Source: Sipunculus nudus (lineage: Eukaryota > Annelida > Sipuncula > Golfingiida > Sipunculidae). From it: 64,000 nucleotides of DNA. How positions within the stretch are numbered: position 1 is the first letter of the stretch; each line of letters starts with the position of its first letter. The notes beneath the pieces are model-generated. The model saw only the letters and a program-made list of their open reading frames with translations, ran no database searches and was not told the origin of the DNA. The position numbers and the translations under genes are program-made. The DNA lies in NCBI GenBank assembly GCA_026874595.1, contig CM049317.1, positions 32,290,901 through 32,354,900 of the forward strand, given 5' to 3'. Positions 35,000-47,338 of the stretch are shown piece after piece.

Positions 35000-36170
35000 A
35001 GATACTATTCATTAAGTTCATGTGACATTCACTTTTTTATCTATATGTGCTTCATTATCTTTATATTCTTAATCACACACTCTTTCATACATTGAGCTCC
35101 CCTGCTGCGTAATATGTGCATTACATAACTGCTTTACAGTACCATACCTTGATTCTAGCAGTGTTTACGTTAATTTTTATTTATAACTTTTGATTGCCTA
35201 TTTTTTATTTAATGACCCTTAAGGGCAATGTGTTTCATTTCAATTTGTCTATTTTAAACAGAATTTTATCCTGGCTCCCTTGGGAGATATTCTAAAAAAT
35301 AAATTGGTTAAGTAAACAAACAAGACTTTAACCTTTAACCAGTTTTCTGATTCAGTGTATACAGTTAACAATAACAACGTCAGACATGTTGTAGATATGA
35401 ATAATAATTATATATATAGTGATGTTTATATGATTAAGCCTCACTTTATACGGGTTTTTTTTATTAGTACTGCAACTAAACTGACTGCAGCTTCCGTTGC
35501 ACAGAGTAGTTCCGGCACTGTGTAATTACTGGCCCATGAAATACCGTGTGACGTTGTAAAACACTTCAAAACATTCGGAATCATAACACCCCACGCATAC
35601 ACAAACACATTTTTATAAACGGGAGAAATCATATAAAACTAAGATGTATGACATCGCATTGTAAGCACTAGAAGGTATAAAGCAGAAATAAAGAAATATA
35701 GAGTAGGTTGTTGAAAATAGGCCTATACAAGATATGTATCATTTACGACTCTGACTCACAGTAACACATGGTGTCGCAAGGTTCATATTAAATGTTTTGG
35801 TGTCTGTACACCCGAAGCTCTGTGTCACGAGAGAAAGAGAAAAGCACGTTTGCCTTGAGTACGGTTGTTATCTTATAACGTCTGTACCGGTTGACCCAGA
35901 CCGCTGCTTGCTTGAACCGGTAGCAGTGTATATCCGGGTGGGTGCTAATTATAAACAAGAGATATTTTAAGGACGGATGTTGTGCCTATAGAGTCGTGGT
36001 ATGAGCTATGTTTTTCAAAAGTGTCTGTTTGTTAGCTCACTTGTTTGTTTGTTGCAAAATTTTAAAACCGACGAAATTTCCTGAATACATGGGTACGAAG
36101 AAATGTTTATTTGTGGTGCATATACCCGCATGTTTTTTTTTTTTTTTGCCTTAGATACGATAAACTGAGT
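35000..36170. other. Non-coding DNA
   Basis: A 63-codon minus ORF at 35441-35632 reads NYTVPELLCATEAAVSL and ends by an AATAAAA; it has no splice context and is not called. Confidence 0.4.
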
Positions 36171-36345
36171 GAAGTATACATTGCTAAAATCTTTACTACC
36201 CTATATCAGTTTTCATGTACCGGAGATGCTTTACAATAGAGAAACATCTAAAACTTTTCATCAACTACTATCAACTGAGTGTAGTTTACGTTGTTATAAC
36301 TACCGGAAATGCTTTACAATGGAGAAATACCTAACATTTTCCATG
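36135..36345 (+). repeat. Imperfect two-copy tandem repeat
   Basis: Both halves contain AACTGAGTG.AGT.TA and AC.GGA.ATGCTTTACAAT, GAGAAA, AACTTTTCAT-like blocks about 100 bp apart. Confidence 0.6.
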
Positions 36346-36477
36346 CCTTGTTCTCGCGAGGAATCCCTGAGGAGTTCCAAGAAATACCTGAATATTACAT
36401 AAAACTGTATCAGCATGTGCCACGCAATTCAGACGATTTTCACACAAATGGGTGAAGCCAAATGGTTTAAAGATCTG

Positions 36478-36530
36478 CCCCCCCCCCTCTCTCTCTCTCT
36501 CTCTCTGTTTCTGTCTTTCTCTCTGCCTCT

Positions 36531-36568
<38 letters not shown>

Positions 36569-36590
36569 TAAAATATATAAATATATATAC

Positions 36591-36653
<63 letters not shown>
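36478..36653. repeat. C-run, (TC)n and (AT)n compound repeat
   Basis: C9, then CT repeats, then about 120 bases of nearly pure AT. Confidence 0.95.
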
Positions 36654-36656
<3 letters not shown>

Positions 36657-37279
36657 TCACAATGCCAAAACCTGTAAAAAAATGTCATTGGAATAGAGAA
36701 GTCTAATAAAAGTTTATAACACCTTTACATTTTATCTAATTTACATGTTATTTTTATTATTATGATATATATTTTCATCATGTGCAACCCGATACAAATA
36801 CTTAGAGTACGGCTTTTTTTAGTTTGAAACAGAGAGACCAGAAAAAATAACGATTTCAAACGTTATTTTTTAATCATATTGACTGAGTAGCAATTATATT
36901 GTTAATATTGAAAAATGTGAATGTCAGAGGGATAGTATGTCAGGGACGAACCATTAGAAAATAGGAGGGGCCCAAGCAATAAGGGGGACTTCTGTGCATG
37001 GAAACCCGTAGAAGAGGTCCCCAAAAGGGGTGGGTGAGTCCCGGCCGCAAACATTAGTCTGAAACCATTGAAAAAAGGTTGCAGGGGCTGGTTAAATTGG
37101 GAGGGGGGAGACACCCCCCTACACTCTTCTGGATCCCCTTCTCTGTATGGACTCTTCTTTCTATGTATAGGAGTTTATTGTTGGAGTATATCATTTCTGA
37201 ACAGCCACTGGTGGGTCCAGATCAAAGTTTGTTCAAGGAGTATTTTTAATGAGGAAATTTTTATTTTATTTCGTTGAAA

Positions 37280-39254
37280 CATATAAGGGTGCAGTAGCAC
37301 CGATTGCTGATATTACTTTAATTATCTGTTTGTCTGTGCTGCTAACGGAGCAATCGCTTTGGGCTATAGATTAACCGCAATATACTTTTCACCATACTAA
37401 AGTTACAATTCATAGAAATAAATGATTGTGACTGAAAAAAAAACAGAAATGGATCTGGTAAATTAAAGTTACTCCGGAATAGCTTGATGAACCTCTCCGT
37501 CCTGTGATTTTATGGTGACTGCGTTTTTCATAAGTCCTACTTATAAAGATCGAAGATCGGAGGACTCGACGGTCAGCTTACACCCATACAGTGAACTATG
37601 ATTTTTTAAGCTTCCATCTTGACATTCAGGTAAAGCTTTCTCATTTGCCGGTGCATGGTTGCCGTTTTCATATAATGTAACAAATATTTTTTTTGTGTGC
37701 CACGAATAATAACAAATGATGAATAACCGCGTGGCATAGGAACGAACACATCCTTAATTTGTTTCGGAGCGACAGGCATGTGGTATCTGCAAAGGATAAG
37801 TATATTATAAAGGCCTTTTTAATCATTTAAAAAAATGAACAGATCATACCTAACAAGAACACGATATGTCCTCTCATATCCCTCCTTAACCCGTAATTAT
37901 TGAGAAAGTGTGGGGTATTACAAATTGGAGAGGTAGAACTGCCGCTACTGGGTTGAATGATACATAGTTCTGATTTCATCTAATGATCTATCAATTTTAT
38001 TACAAACATGAGAATGGTCAAACACGTCAGCGCTTCAGGTGCTCCTTTACTGGCATAATATGATATATTAAAAAGAGCAATGGTTAATCGTAACAATCAA
38101 TCGACCATGCTGGATCCCAACGTGTGTTTTATTTGACTGTTATAATTATGCATACCTGTCCCCTCTCCACCATGTTCACTGGACTTCGTATTTCTCCGAC
38201 TCACGCTCTCGTTTAAGCAAGTTCGTGGCCCTTGTGCACACAGCCACAAGAGACGAATTCAGCAATTTAGGTAACCTTTTTATTCTTCAGCAGCCTCCAA
38301 TAGATAATATAAAAATGTCAATACATCAAAAGTTTTCTCAGTGCAAAGTAGCCCAATAGGAATCTGTCTCGCACATAAATATACCCTGGCTTTTTGTTCT
38401 CTCTCTCTATCTCTATCTGGAATATAACCAATCGCATCCTCCTTTATTCCATTGACCAGAAGGGAAGGCTGAACCTCTACCCCTTAAACTGGCCAATGAA
38501 ATGAAGGAGAGTTTGTTGATTATACCCTGACATATACAAAGTCTACCTACAGTGCAATTATACGTTATTGTGATACCATCCGTCTGTGTGCTCCAAGTTG
38601 TCTAAACATCACCCCCATTAATGGTCACCCTGATGAGATAAACACCCTAATGAGATTGACAGATTAGGACCTGGCCTTTACGGGACCCAGTGACCATGAG
38701 TAGGAGATTATGCAATCAGTACCCAGGCATCATGGAACAAAGGCTTGTTACACATGTGTAATATGTCACAAGGTAACGCAGAGGTTTGAATGTATATGAA
38801 AGATTAAATTCACAAAATCAGTAATGTTATAATGATAATTTAAATATTCATATTATTGAGAACAGCTGCAAATGAGAGAGAGAAGCCCACTGAACTCATT
38901 TAGTGTGACATGAAATACCAAGAATATACAGCCTATCATGCCAAATCTTAAAACCCGTGACGTTGAACAGGTCTTGATCTCTCAACATGAACCTGTCATA
39001 TGTTAGTAGTTAGTCAATATCTATGTCTCCTTGAACACACGCATACTAACTGAGCAATCATCCATGACAACAGATGGATGGACACCGAGCAACGATATAG
39101 TTGTATCTGTATCGATTTAAAATATGCATGCATCAGTGGACTCGCCCCTTTATCTTATTAAGATATTTTATTATTACCAGTGATGTTCATCATTATAACA
39201 CTTGTCCATCAGTAACCTTTCATGTTAATCTCCCGAAACCGCGCACAGATATCC
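37280..39254. other. Non-coding DNA, no supported feature
   Basis: No tandem repeat or coding-like frame beyond chance was seen. Confidence 0.4.
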
Positions 39255-39727
39255 TTAAAGATGCCCATTCACTTACCTTTTGAAAAAGAATTTATGTGAT
39301 TTCTCGCTTCCTCTGTGTATACATTAATGATCTAAAGGTAATTTTGGTTGTGAAAAGTTCCTATAACACCTTCTTGAAGGATGTATGAACTTGTTTATCA
39401 ACAACATGTTTGTAAACAGCAATGTTGACACATGGGAAAAACATGTAATATAAGGTTTTAGGTTGCACATATGCAGAGGTTGAAAGGTCACTTGTTGCAA
39501 AATGCCATTTGCAAAGCTCTTGCTTATCTGACTTGCTGCCAGATGCCCTTGTTGAAATTGTTTTGATTATTTTTGAGGGCCCTCACGTATTAATTATACG
39601 TTTACATAAACAAAACAAGCAGCCTGTGTGCAGTGATATCCACGTTTTCTGGCCTATTTTGGGAAAAGCTCCAAGGGATAACCATAAGTTTATAAAGGTC
39701 AGATATATAGTGATTGGGCCCCTTTAA
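39255..39727 (+). mobile_element. MITE family 2, copy 1 (TTAA-flanked)
   Basis: Bounded by TTAA at 39255-39258 and 39724-39727. The left end TTAAAGATGCCCATTCACT pairs with the right end, whose reverse complement is TTAAAGGGGCCCAATCACT. A full-length diverged copy in opposite orientation lies at 47794-48233. TTAA target sites are typical of piggyBac-type transposons. Internal DNA has no intact ORF. Confidence 0.75.
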
Positions 39728-40195
39728 CTTATGTAACTTAAGGTATTATGTATGTTAACTGTTTAAAGGACAAATACGTGTGTCTAGATAGAGGCACAGG
39801 CCCCCGAAATGCCCTAAAAAAATTCATTAGATTCCGTTCATGATTACGTGATTTATGTTGTGGACAAACAGGCACATATATACACACACACAAACACATT
39901 CACAAACATACACACGAACGAAAATTATAATAAATACCTCATGGCAGAGGCAATGGCATTAAAGACTGTCGTATGATAAGAATATAATATCATTAAGAAG
40001 TTTTAACTTAAAAGGGACTTTAACCTGTACCAAAATACAGGCACAGGGCCACCGATCATAACGATTAATGTCGAATCCCGAACGTGAAGTCACCAACAAA
40101 TGCACAATTTTATATACGTATATTTTTTGTGTGTATGTATGCGTGTATACATTTATATGTATATTCCATTTACTATTATCTACTGCCATTACTAG

Positions 40196-40466
40196 CAAAT
40201 CAAACCAGTCATTCACAAACAAGAGTGTAAATCAGTATGGTCAAAAGAAGTTTAAAGCGCAGTCATCCAGTACTAGTAGTCCTGATAGTTCAGCAAAGTC
40301 CATTACTACACCTCAGCCCACGTCCACTGTGTCCAAGTCCAACAAAGACCAGTCATTTTCAAAGAAAATCTATAATTGCCGAACTCGTCGGATAAGGTCC
40401 CAGAAACTGACACACACGCTTCTGCGTCCGTTGGAAATCTTCTCTGCTGGTCTTTCTCGGCTCTAA
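40196..40466 (+). CDS. Ser/Thr-rich coding-like exon with possible frameshift
   Basis: An acceptor (ACTGCCATTACTAG, AG at 40194-40195) opens a frame whose first base completes a codon, then reads KSNQSFTNKSVNQYGQKKF, QSSSTSSPDSSAKSITTPQP and KSNKDQSFSKKIYN. After about 40376 the other frame looks better (LPNSSDKVPETDTHASASVG, then NLLCWSFSALKH), so a one-base shift or exon boundary is likely. The product looks like a disordered protein region. AATAAA at 40619-40624 could end the transcript. No family can be named. Confidence 0.4.
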
Positions 40467-40618
40467 AACACAGCCCCTTTGTATACTCTTCACATCGCTG
40501 TGTGTGTCTCTACATATCAGGGTCCACATGTGACCTCGGCCAGGCGGGAAAGCCCCATAGCTAGCGTAACAAACGGCCAGGCGAGGGTGTCACAACACGA
40601 GTTACGCCCGTGTCACAC

Positions 40619-40624
40619 AATAAA
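40619..40624 (+). terminator. Polyadenylation signal candidate
   Basis: AATAAA about 150 bases after the coding-like exon and immediately before a long AT microsatellite. Confidence 0.3.
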
Positions 40625-40645
40625 AGAGCACCCGTTACAATATAA

Positions 40646-40648
<3 letters not shown>

Positions 40649-40710
<62 letters not shown>
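40649..40710. repeat. (AT)n microsatellite
   Basis: Pure AT run. Confidence 0.97.
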
Positions 40711-40711
<1 letters not shown>

Positions 40712-41507
40712 GTACAGAAAGATTGATAATTTATTGTTCATGTGCCACAAACACAAGCGCACAGATGAGTAACCAGCGCCTATCACTGTTGCTTTACCTC
40801 GTGATCAGAGGTCATAAGTGCAGGTCCTTTTATGCGACATAAGGTCGTCACATCGGGAATGACAGCCCAAATTGTATTTACAGTAATAAAAAGTTGTTGT
40901 CCCATAATTCATGTGCTGCAGGTGTTCTTTTAATGCTTACTTAGAAATAGTAAAGAGAATTTATGATAAATTTCGCGTAGTTGTGTTCAGATTTCTGTTT
41001 CCACGCTCTTAAATTTGCATTTTTGTTTCATGCATAAAAGCACATTTCTCAAGGAGCCTCCAAGATCCATTAGTGTATAAAACCATTAACGAATTGATGC
41101 TACGACTGACAAGAACACTCAATTCCTACACCAAAACCTGCTTTTCATGTTGGGGTGCCTCGCATGAGCAAATACAAGGTTACTTCCTGATGTTAAACTG
41201 GGCAGCATAATAGGTTGAGTAATTTTGAGCCCCAGATTCATCTAACCATTCAGACATTTGACAGCTCAGCAATACTTATGTTTAGCTTGTTCATTACCGA
41301 TAACATGCAATTTCTATTAAGGATTCTCAGAGCTAATCATTTGGATTTTCTGAGAAGTGGTGCATGCACCGTAATTATAGTTGACAATGCATTCTATAAG
41401 ATTAAAAAAAATATGGTCGAGCAGAAATGCAAAAAATTAACAAAAGTGTCGTATACTTATTAGTGATATATATTTTATATCAAGTAAAGAAATCTTACTC
41501 TGTGAAT

Positions 41508-41580
41508 AGAGGGGGGGGGGGACGATTACATTTACCATCCCCTTTTCGGGGTATGTACCCCCCCCCCCCCACACACACCC
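41508..41580. repeat. Poly-G ... poly-C hairpin repeat, copy 1
   Basis: G13, a GACGATTACATTTACCAT-like spacer with a CCCCTTTTCGGGG hairpin, then GTATGTAC and C14. Same layout as 61981-62050. Confidence 0.7.
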
Positions 41581-41804
41581 CCCTGTATTAAGACCACTAT
41601 GTACCAGAGTGGTAACACAGTGCTTGAAAGAGGATCTGCTTGAGATCGACTTCAGAGGTTTAATCGATGTTGAAGAATCACATTTCTTTCAGTGATGTGA
41701 AACATGTAGGTCACACTACCATGCTAATATTTAGATATGATTTATGTAGTGACCGATAGTCAGTGTGTGTGCTGTGTGATAATTTTTAACGAACATGCTG
41801 ATAC

Positions 41805-41806
<2 letters not shown>

Positions 41807-41854
<48 letters not shown>
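41807..41854. repeat. (AT)n microsatellite
   Basis: Pure AT run. Confidence 0.97.
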
Positions 41855-41856
<2 letters not shown>

Positions 41857-42946
41857 GCGCCAATTTCCCTGCATGTGATATACAGATCCCTAACAGTCCA
41901 CTTTACATAGTTAAGCTACGGACGCTTTTATAATGTAACCCTAAATAAAAGTTACATCAATATGGGCGTTGGGCACTTTAAGAGTGTTCGATCAAAGTAA
42001 TGCTTACTCACGGCGGTGTGTATTCATATTTGAAGAAGTCCTGTTTAATCAATTTGTGTATATAGTCTCTTCATTTGGAGTGGTGAAAGCAAACCCTCCA
42101 AAAGACTGAAAACTTCCCAGTATAGATTAACGGAACACAAATGTTCCTGCGTAACTTTGCTTTATGTAATAGTTATATAATTTTACACATGTATAGATAA
42201 AGAAACCACAGATATTATAAAATTTGTTCTGTTATTTCTCCTCCAAATTCTTGATAAACCGTGGTTGGCTTTTGTGCGATAAGGTTATAATTTCTCGATA
42301 TTTACGACAATGAAAATACCTGGAAATTATTACTTGCGTGAATCTGTCCCATCTACACAAGTCAACAGTCCTTTATACTACAGCCCCATTGTCATATCAA
42401 ATGGCTTACCCATGATGTCGAAAAATTGGTGGTATGAATTATAACGTAGGTTTTTATATTATCAATAAAATCACTGATATCATAATACCTGTATTATCTG
42501 CCAAAAATGAACGAGAATGTCCATTCTTCAAGTCTGACATATTTTCGTCGGTTTAGTCAACTTTATAGGATCATGGGCGCAAATTAATTTATTTATATAT
42601 AATGATAGACATAGATAAATGTAGTAAAGAGAAGTATTATACATTAGGAGTCTAACATCAGACGTGTATAACATTCATATGTAAAATGTCAGTCTCCTAT
42701 ACTAACTTTACAAAGTGTATAGTGTTTTTTAAAGATGGGCGAAAACACACTCACACACATGTACCCGTACACATTATAGTTGTATTGATATTAACCAGAT
42801 ACATACGTAAAATTTGGTTCATAGTGACGCCAGAGAAGATTCAGTTTAAGCCTATTTAGTGTGAGTCTGCAGGTCGCTATATGGGTATTTTGGAGCCTGA
42901 ATAGGTGATGCGCTCTACGAAATGCGCTAAGTCCTTTTATCTTCAG

Positions 42947-43247
42947 AAACATCCATGACTGTCACTTAGGTGTCAAGTATACCGCGACCCCAGCGCCCAA
43001 ATCTCCAACTGTCACGAGGACACGGGTCCCGCACACCTACCCCAGGCGGTCCAACAAACCAGTCTGTCAAAACGCCTTTTTTTGGTGTAGCCATCTATTA
43101 TTTCCTCGGGTCGAGATTGCTCCAATTGTGTGCTCAGCATGGAGCAATAATTCGTGCCCTCCTTTCCCTAATCGAGTCAACATTAGAACTGAATGTGCTT
43201 TTGAGGTTGAGGTCTGTGAGTTTCATTTTATCGTAGACACTCGCTGA
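42947..43247 (+). CDS. Candidate terminal exon, 99 codons, cysteine-containing
   Basis: A good acceptor (CCTTTTATCTTCAG, AG at 42945-42946) is followed by one leftover base and 99 open codons to TGA at 43245-43247. The peptide starts NIHDCHLGVKYTATPAPKSP, has a basic stretch VTRTRVPHTYPRRSNKPVC, then QNAFFWCSHLLFPRVEI, SAWSNNSCPPFPNRVN and ECAFEVEVCEFHFIVDTR. Eight cysteines suggest an extracellular or disulfide-rich region. The RR before SNKPVCQNAFFWC could be a dibasic cleavage site of a peptide precursor, but this is speculative. A second frame is also open for 88 codons because the stretch is GC-rich. Confidence 0.45.
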
Positions 43248-43384
43248 TATTTGTACACAGGTACCACGGTCCATAAGGTCTAGGTCATCACTAAAACTTG
43301 CACGCACCTGCTAAGAGTAGATACCTTAACATTATGCATCGGACTAGAACTGTCGTGATTTAAAAGCCTGGACCAACTGTCACC

Positions 43385-43399
43385 ATGAAATCGGAGAAG
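43385..43399 (+). CDS. Possible tiny first exon, MKSEK
   Basis: ATG in good context (TCACCATGA) gives five codons up to a near-perfect donor GAGAAG|GTAAGA at 43399/43400. Such short first coding exons are common in animal genes. There is no independent support downstream. Confidence 0.3.
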
Positions 43400-44160
43400 G
43401 TAAGAATAATCGATATGAGTAATCAGTAGCTAATTGATGTTAGTATTAATATCGTTTAAAAGCGCGAATGAAGTATTGGAAGTATTTAATAGGACTGAGG
43501 TGTTATGTTAATTATTTTCAAATAAATTATATTTTTCATTAGTGTTAAGTCATCTTATAAATAATAGTTATTAACAGTTTTATAGTGAGTTATAGCTCAC
43601 TTTTCAGATATTGTAGCATTTAATTGACCTGTAAACTTCGCCTATACAATCCCACACATATGTCCTGGGAGAAACAACGAATTCCTCAGTTCCCAGTTGG
43701 TGCCCTTACAGGTCTGACTGGAGTGACACCTTGGACGGTGACTTGATGCGTAATGTATTGGTGACAGGGGGCAGGGGGACCCCCCCCCCCCCCGCCTCCA
43801 CCGACCCCTTAAGGCCCCCCCCCCTACACACATTACTTATATTCTGAACTCAAATGAAAAACATTTTCCTCACCGCCCGAGGGAGCCACCAAATCCCCTC
43901 GGCAAAACACACCTCACTGTCAGGCTTCCTTTAAAAAAAGCTTACCTCCCCCAGATCCACCACTGATATCACTGTTTGTTTACATTATGTTGAGAACATG
44001 GGGTGTTATTAAATATCGTACATCCCATTACATAGGCTATGCGTGTACCGGGGGTTGTGTTGGTCCCGAAATCCCCGTCCCCTACATTGCGACAAAAATT
44101 GCACCTCTGATTGATATTAATCTTATATATATAATAGCGCTGTAATAATAAAACAGTGTA

Positions 44161-44161
44161 A

Positions 44162-44206
<45 letters not shown>

Positions 44207-44236
44207 ATATAATAATAATAATAATAATAATAATGT
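44161..44236. repeat. (ATT)n ... (AAT)n inverted microsatellite
   Basis: About 45 bases of ATT repeats, a short AAATAT centre, then about 27 bases of AAT repeats, with matching ACATT and AATGT ends. The two arms are complementary and can fold back. Confidence 0.95.
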
Positions 44237-45290
44237 TATAAATGGTGGATCCAGAACCCAGTTGTTGGGGGTGGGGTGGGGGTGACTGGTGTTTATACCA
44301 GCAGAGGGGGGTGAGAAGTGGTGTCACCCAACTGTGGTGTAGGAAATGTTTTAATTTTGTAATCAACACTTAAACATATTAAGCACTTTAAGAATAAAAT
44401 AACGGAAGAGTATCGCTTCCGAAACAACAAGAAGTAAAAATGCGTCACCTAAAAGATTTAATCTATAACACCAGCAAGATTTGTTATGTTATAGCGTTTA
44501 ATTGCTGAGTGCCACAGTGTCATGGAAACGAGGAACCATGTCATATCATCAGTCATCTTTCTATTTTACTAATTTCAGAAACATAATATTTCATTAATTT
44601 TGTAGCAGTTGTGTGATACTGTGACACATTTTGTTAACAACTTGTATTTTATACTAATTGAGCCTATATTTAATGACATAAGTATACTCAGTTAATCAGC
44701 AAAGAGTGGGAGGGGGCAAAACAAGGCATGCCCCCTGGTTTAAAGAGCGTGTGGGAGTGTTGTGGGATGGGGTTTGTCCATCTTCTTCTATACCTGATTG
44801 CGCCACCATCTCCTGCCCTTACTATTCATGAGAAAGATATACCGCTTGGAAACATAAACAAAAATTAAACGAAATTAATGTACCAATAACCTAAATGACC
44901 GTGAACCATTTATTAACTCTGAACCTGACAGGTGTAATTATGATGTAAAATATGAATGTGAATGAAAAAAAAAAGCCAAGCACGTGTCGAAAAATGCCAA
45001 ACGAGTAATGGAGTGTGAAATGTCCCTTTGCAGCACTATCTATAGAATCAAGTGTACATTAGATCCTTTGAACATGCACACATTTCACGTTCTAATTGTT
45101 AGTTGTTGTATATATAGGTGAACGTAAGAGTGTACGTATGTGTGATTATAGACTTCATATTGATGTAATTCTTGATATTTTTTTATTAAAAATTAATTCT
45201 TTGTTTATTTTTAAACATTTAAATATACATGTGATGTATACATATACCATGGATGTATAAATCTATTCATAACTCAACTATCATATAAAT

Positions 45291-45294
<4 letters not shown>

Positions 45295-45365
<71 letters not shown>
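45295..45365. repeat. (AT)n microsatellite
   Basis: Pure AT run of about 71 bases. Confidence 0.97.
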
Positions 45366-45368
<3 letters not shown>

Positions 45369-46179
45369 GATACAGGTAGCAGTATCTGTACGTCTGTATC
45401 TGGGCCAGTAGACATTTGGGATCGCAAAATCTGTCTGTCATGGGCGACCAAGTACCGGAGGTCAGTTCACGGCCGGATTCTGGAGGTTTGTTTGCAGGGG
45501 GGGGGGGGCCATGAGGCAGGCCATGGGGGCCAGGGGTTATATGGACACCTTACGTTTTTCTAAGCGATAAGTTTTTACATTTATACAAAACAATAAATGC
45601 GAATAAATTATATTTGGGGATAAATAGACTTTTTTTAAATGTCACAAAAAGGGACCTGAAATGTTTTTTTTTTCCTTGATATACAAAAGTTAATTTGTTA
45701 ACTTCGGGAAGTGGGGGGTGGGCACCCGCCCCCTAACCCCCCCCCCCCCCCCCCCCAGGTCCGACCCTGCAGTTATTGGGGATTTGGGTCTGATCGGCAG
45801 CTGCCGCAACATATATATCATGTGATGGAAAATGTCCCGACTAACTTTCCTTGCCCATGGTACTTATAATAATACACACGGGTATTATACGCTTTTGATA
45901 GCAAATTTATTATGCATGATCCTTTCAGAGTACATACTATGTATATTTACAGTCGACTAAACAACACTTCATCACTGCTGGTTCACACGTGTTTCACTCA
46001 TGACCACGGCCACCAGACAGAATATCTAGTGTTAGCTTTCGAGACTGTTTGTTTAGTCTAGGATATTAATTGCCACTTAATCCACCTTGAGACCGTTTTG
46101 TAAGTGCACATGAACGCTCGGTCAACAACTATTACAGATTTAAAGTGCTACCTGCGAGACCAAACAAATCCGAATATTC

Positions 46180-46365
46180 CGGACCCCCCCCCCCCCCCAC
46201 TTTTTTCATCAGCTGCTGCATTCTTATATTCAATGGGTTTCAGACCATTTTTTACTGCCTATATCCCCCCCCCCTTCCGGACCTGGAGAACTTTTGTTAG
46301 ATTTTTGTTTTTGTTCTCCTGGGTTGGACCCCTCCTTTTCCTTAATCCTGGATCCGCTCCTGAAA
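46180..46365. repeat. GGATCC plus poly-C repeat
   Basis: CCGGACC with C17, a second C run near 46265, CTCCTGGGTTGGACCCCTCC and CTTAATCCTGGATCC match 23300-23470 in order. Confidence 0.65.
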
Positions 46366-46701
46366 TCACATTACTTCCTTTTAATTTTTGTCTTCTGTCG
46401 CCGTTACTGTAAATTTTACATCTATCCTTTTTGTTTACTCTCTACCTGAGAGCAAATTTAAATAAATTTCAATATTACCCGGCTCCGAAATTTCAGGGGA
46501 TAAGGGAGTTACTTGGAGCAAATTTACTTGACGCCCTGTGTAAAACGTCCTTATATTATTTGTCTTTGAGATTATGTGTGACCGTTTTTTTATGGTACGG
46601 TGACCATTTAAGATTTGTTGTCAATATTTGGCAAAGCCAAGGGACTCAGGCCTTTCTTAACATAAATAACATAAGCCTCACGTTAGGCAAAAATAAAAAA
46701 A

Positions 46702-46975
46702 GGTATGGTTCTCAAGAACTTTTTTTTCAGAAACAGGTGTGTGCATGGGGGCGATATTTTATTTTACTTTTTTGTATGTTTCATTAAAAATTTTATCTGA
46801 TCAGAAAAGAGTATAAAAATAACAGAATTGTTTTGCCAACAGGCAAAAGCACTACACAACAAAGGAAATCTTATCAAAATTGTATTATATTATCTTCTTG
46901 AAAGAGGAAAATCAAAATAAAAATTTTCCATGCGGCGGGTTAAAATTGACGCGGGCGGTGCCTGAAAACCATATC
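46702..46975 (+). mobile_element. MITE family 1, copy 2
   Basis: Left end GGTATGGTTCTCA (46702-46714) and right end TGCCTGAAAACCATATC (46959-46975) are inverted. The interior matches 1401-1692 in order, including AAAAGCACTACACAACAAAGG in two parts. Flanks are A-rich and T-rich, so a target duplication cannot be read. Confidence 0.7.
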
Positions 46976-47171
46976 TTTTTATTATTTTTTTTTTTGGCCT
47001 TAGAGCACATTTTGGACAAATGTTCAACTGAATTCGAATATAAAACTTTTTTATATTTCTTAGGGATTTTGCTATATTTACGAAATAGCAAGGGTAAGAC
47101 AAAAGAAGTTGTGTCAAAACTCACACCATCTATGACCTCTGTAATCAGGTTTAAACAAAATCCCGCCTATC

Positions 47172-47300
47172 TTATATTTGATTTACCACACATTTTAAAA
47201 TATGCTGATCTACACTGCAATTTTTCGTAGATTCTTCTAAAACTACAAAAGTAATACCAGCAATGTTGTCGGTGCCAACATATTTACGAACTGCAAGACC
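47172..47300 (-). CDS. Candidate minus-strand terminal exon
   Basis: On the minus strand an acceptor (TTTTTCATCAG) precedes 42 open codons. They read GLAVRKYVGTDNIAGITFVV, then LEESTKNCSVDQHILKCVV and NQI, ending in TAA at 47174-47172. Balanced composition supports coding. It lies 39 bases beyond the end of the ORF at 47339-47749 on the same strand and may belong with it. Not recognised. Confidence 0.4.
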   Translation of the reverse strand, partial: GLAVRKYVGTDNIAGITFVVLEESTKNCSVDQHILKCVVNQI

Positions 47301-47338
47301 CTGATGAAAAATTACAGTCTTTTACACAGCACCATGGT

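Noticed and set aside
46431-46787. 118-codon ORF
   Set aside because: It runs into MITE copy 2, has no acceptor, and its composition follows the local AT richness.
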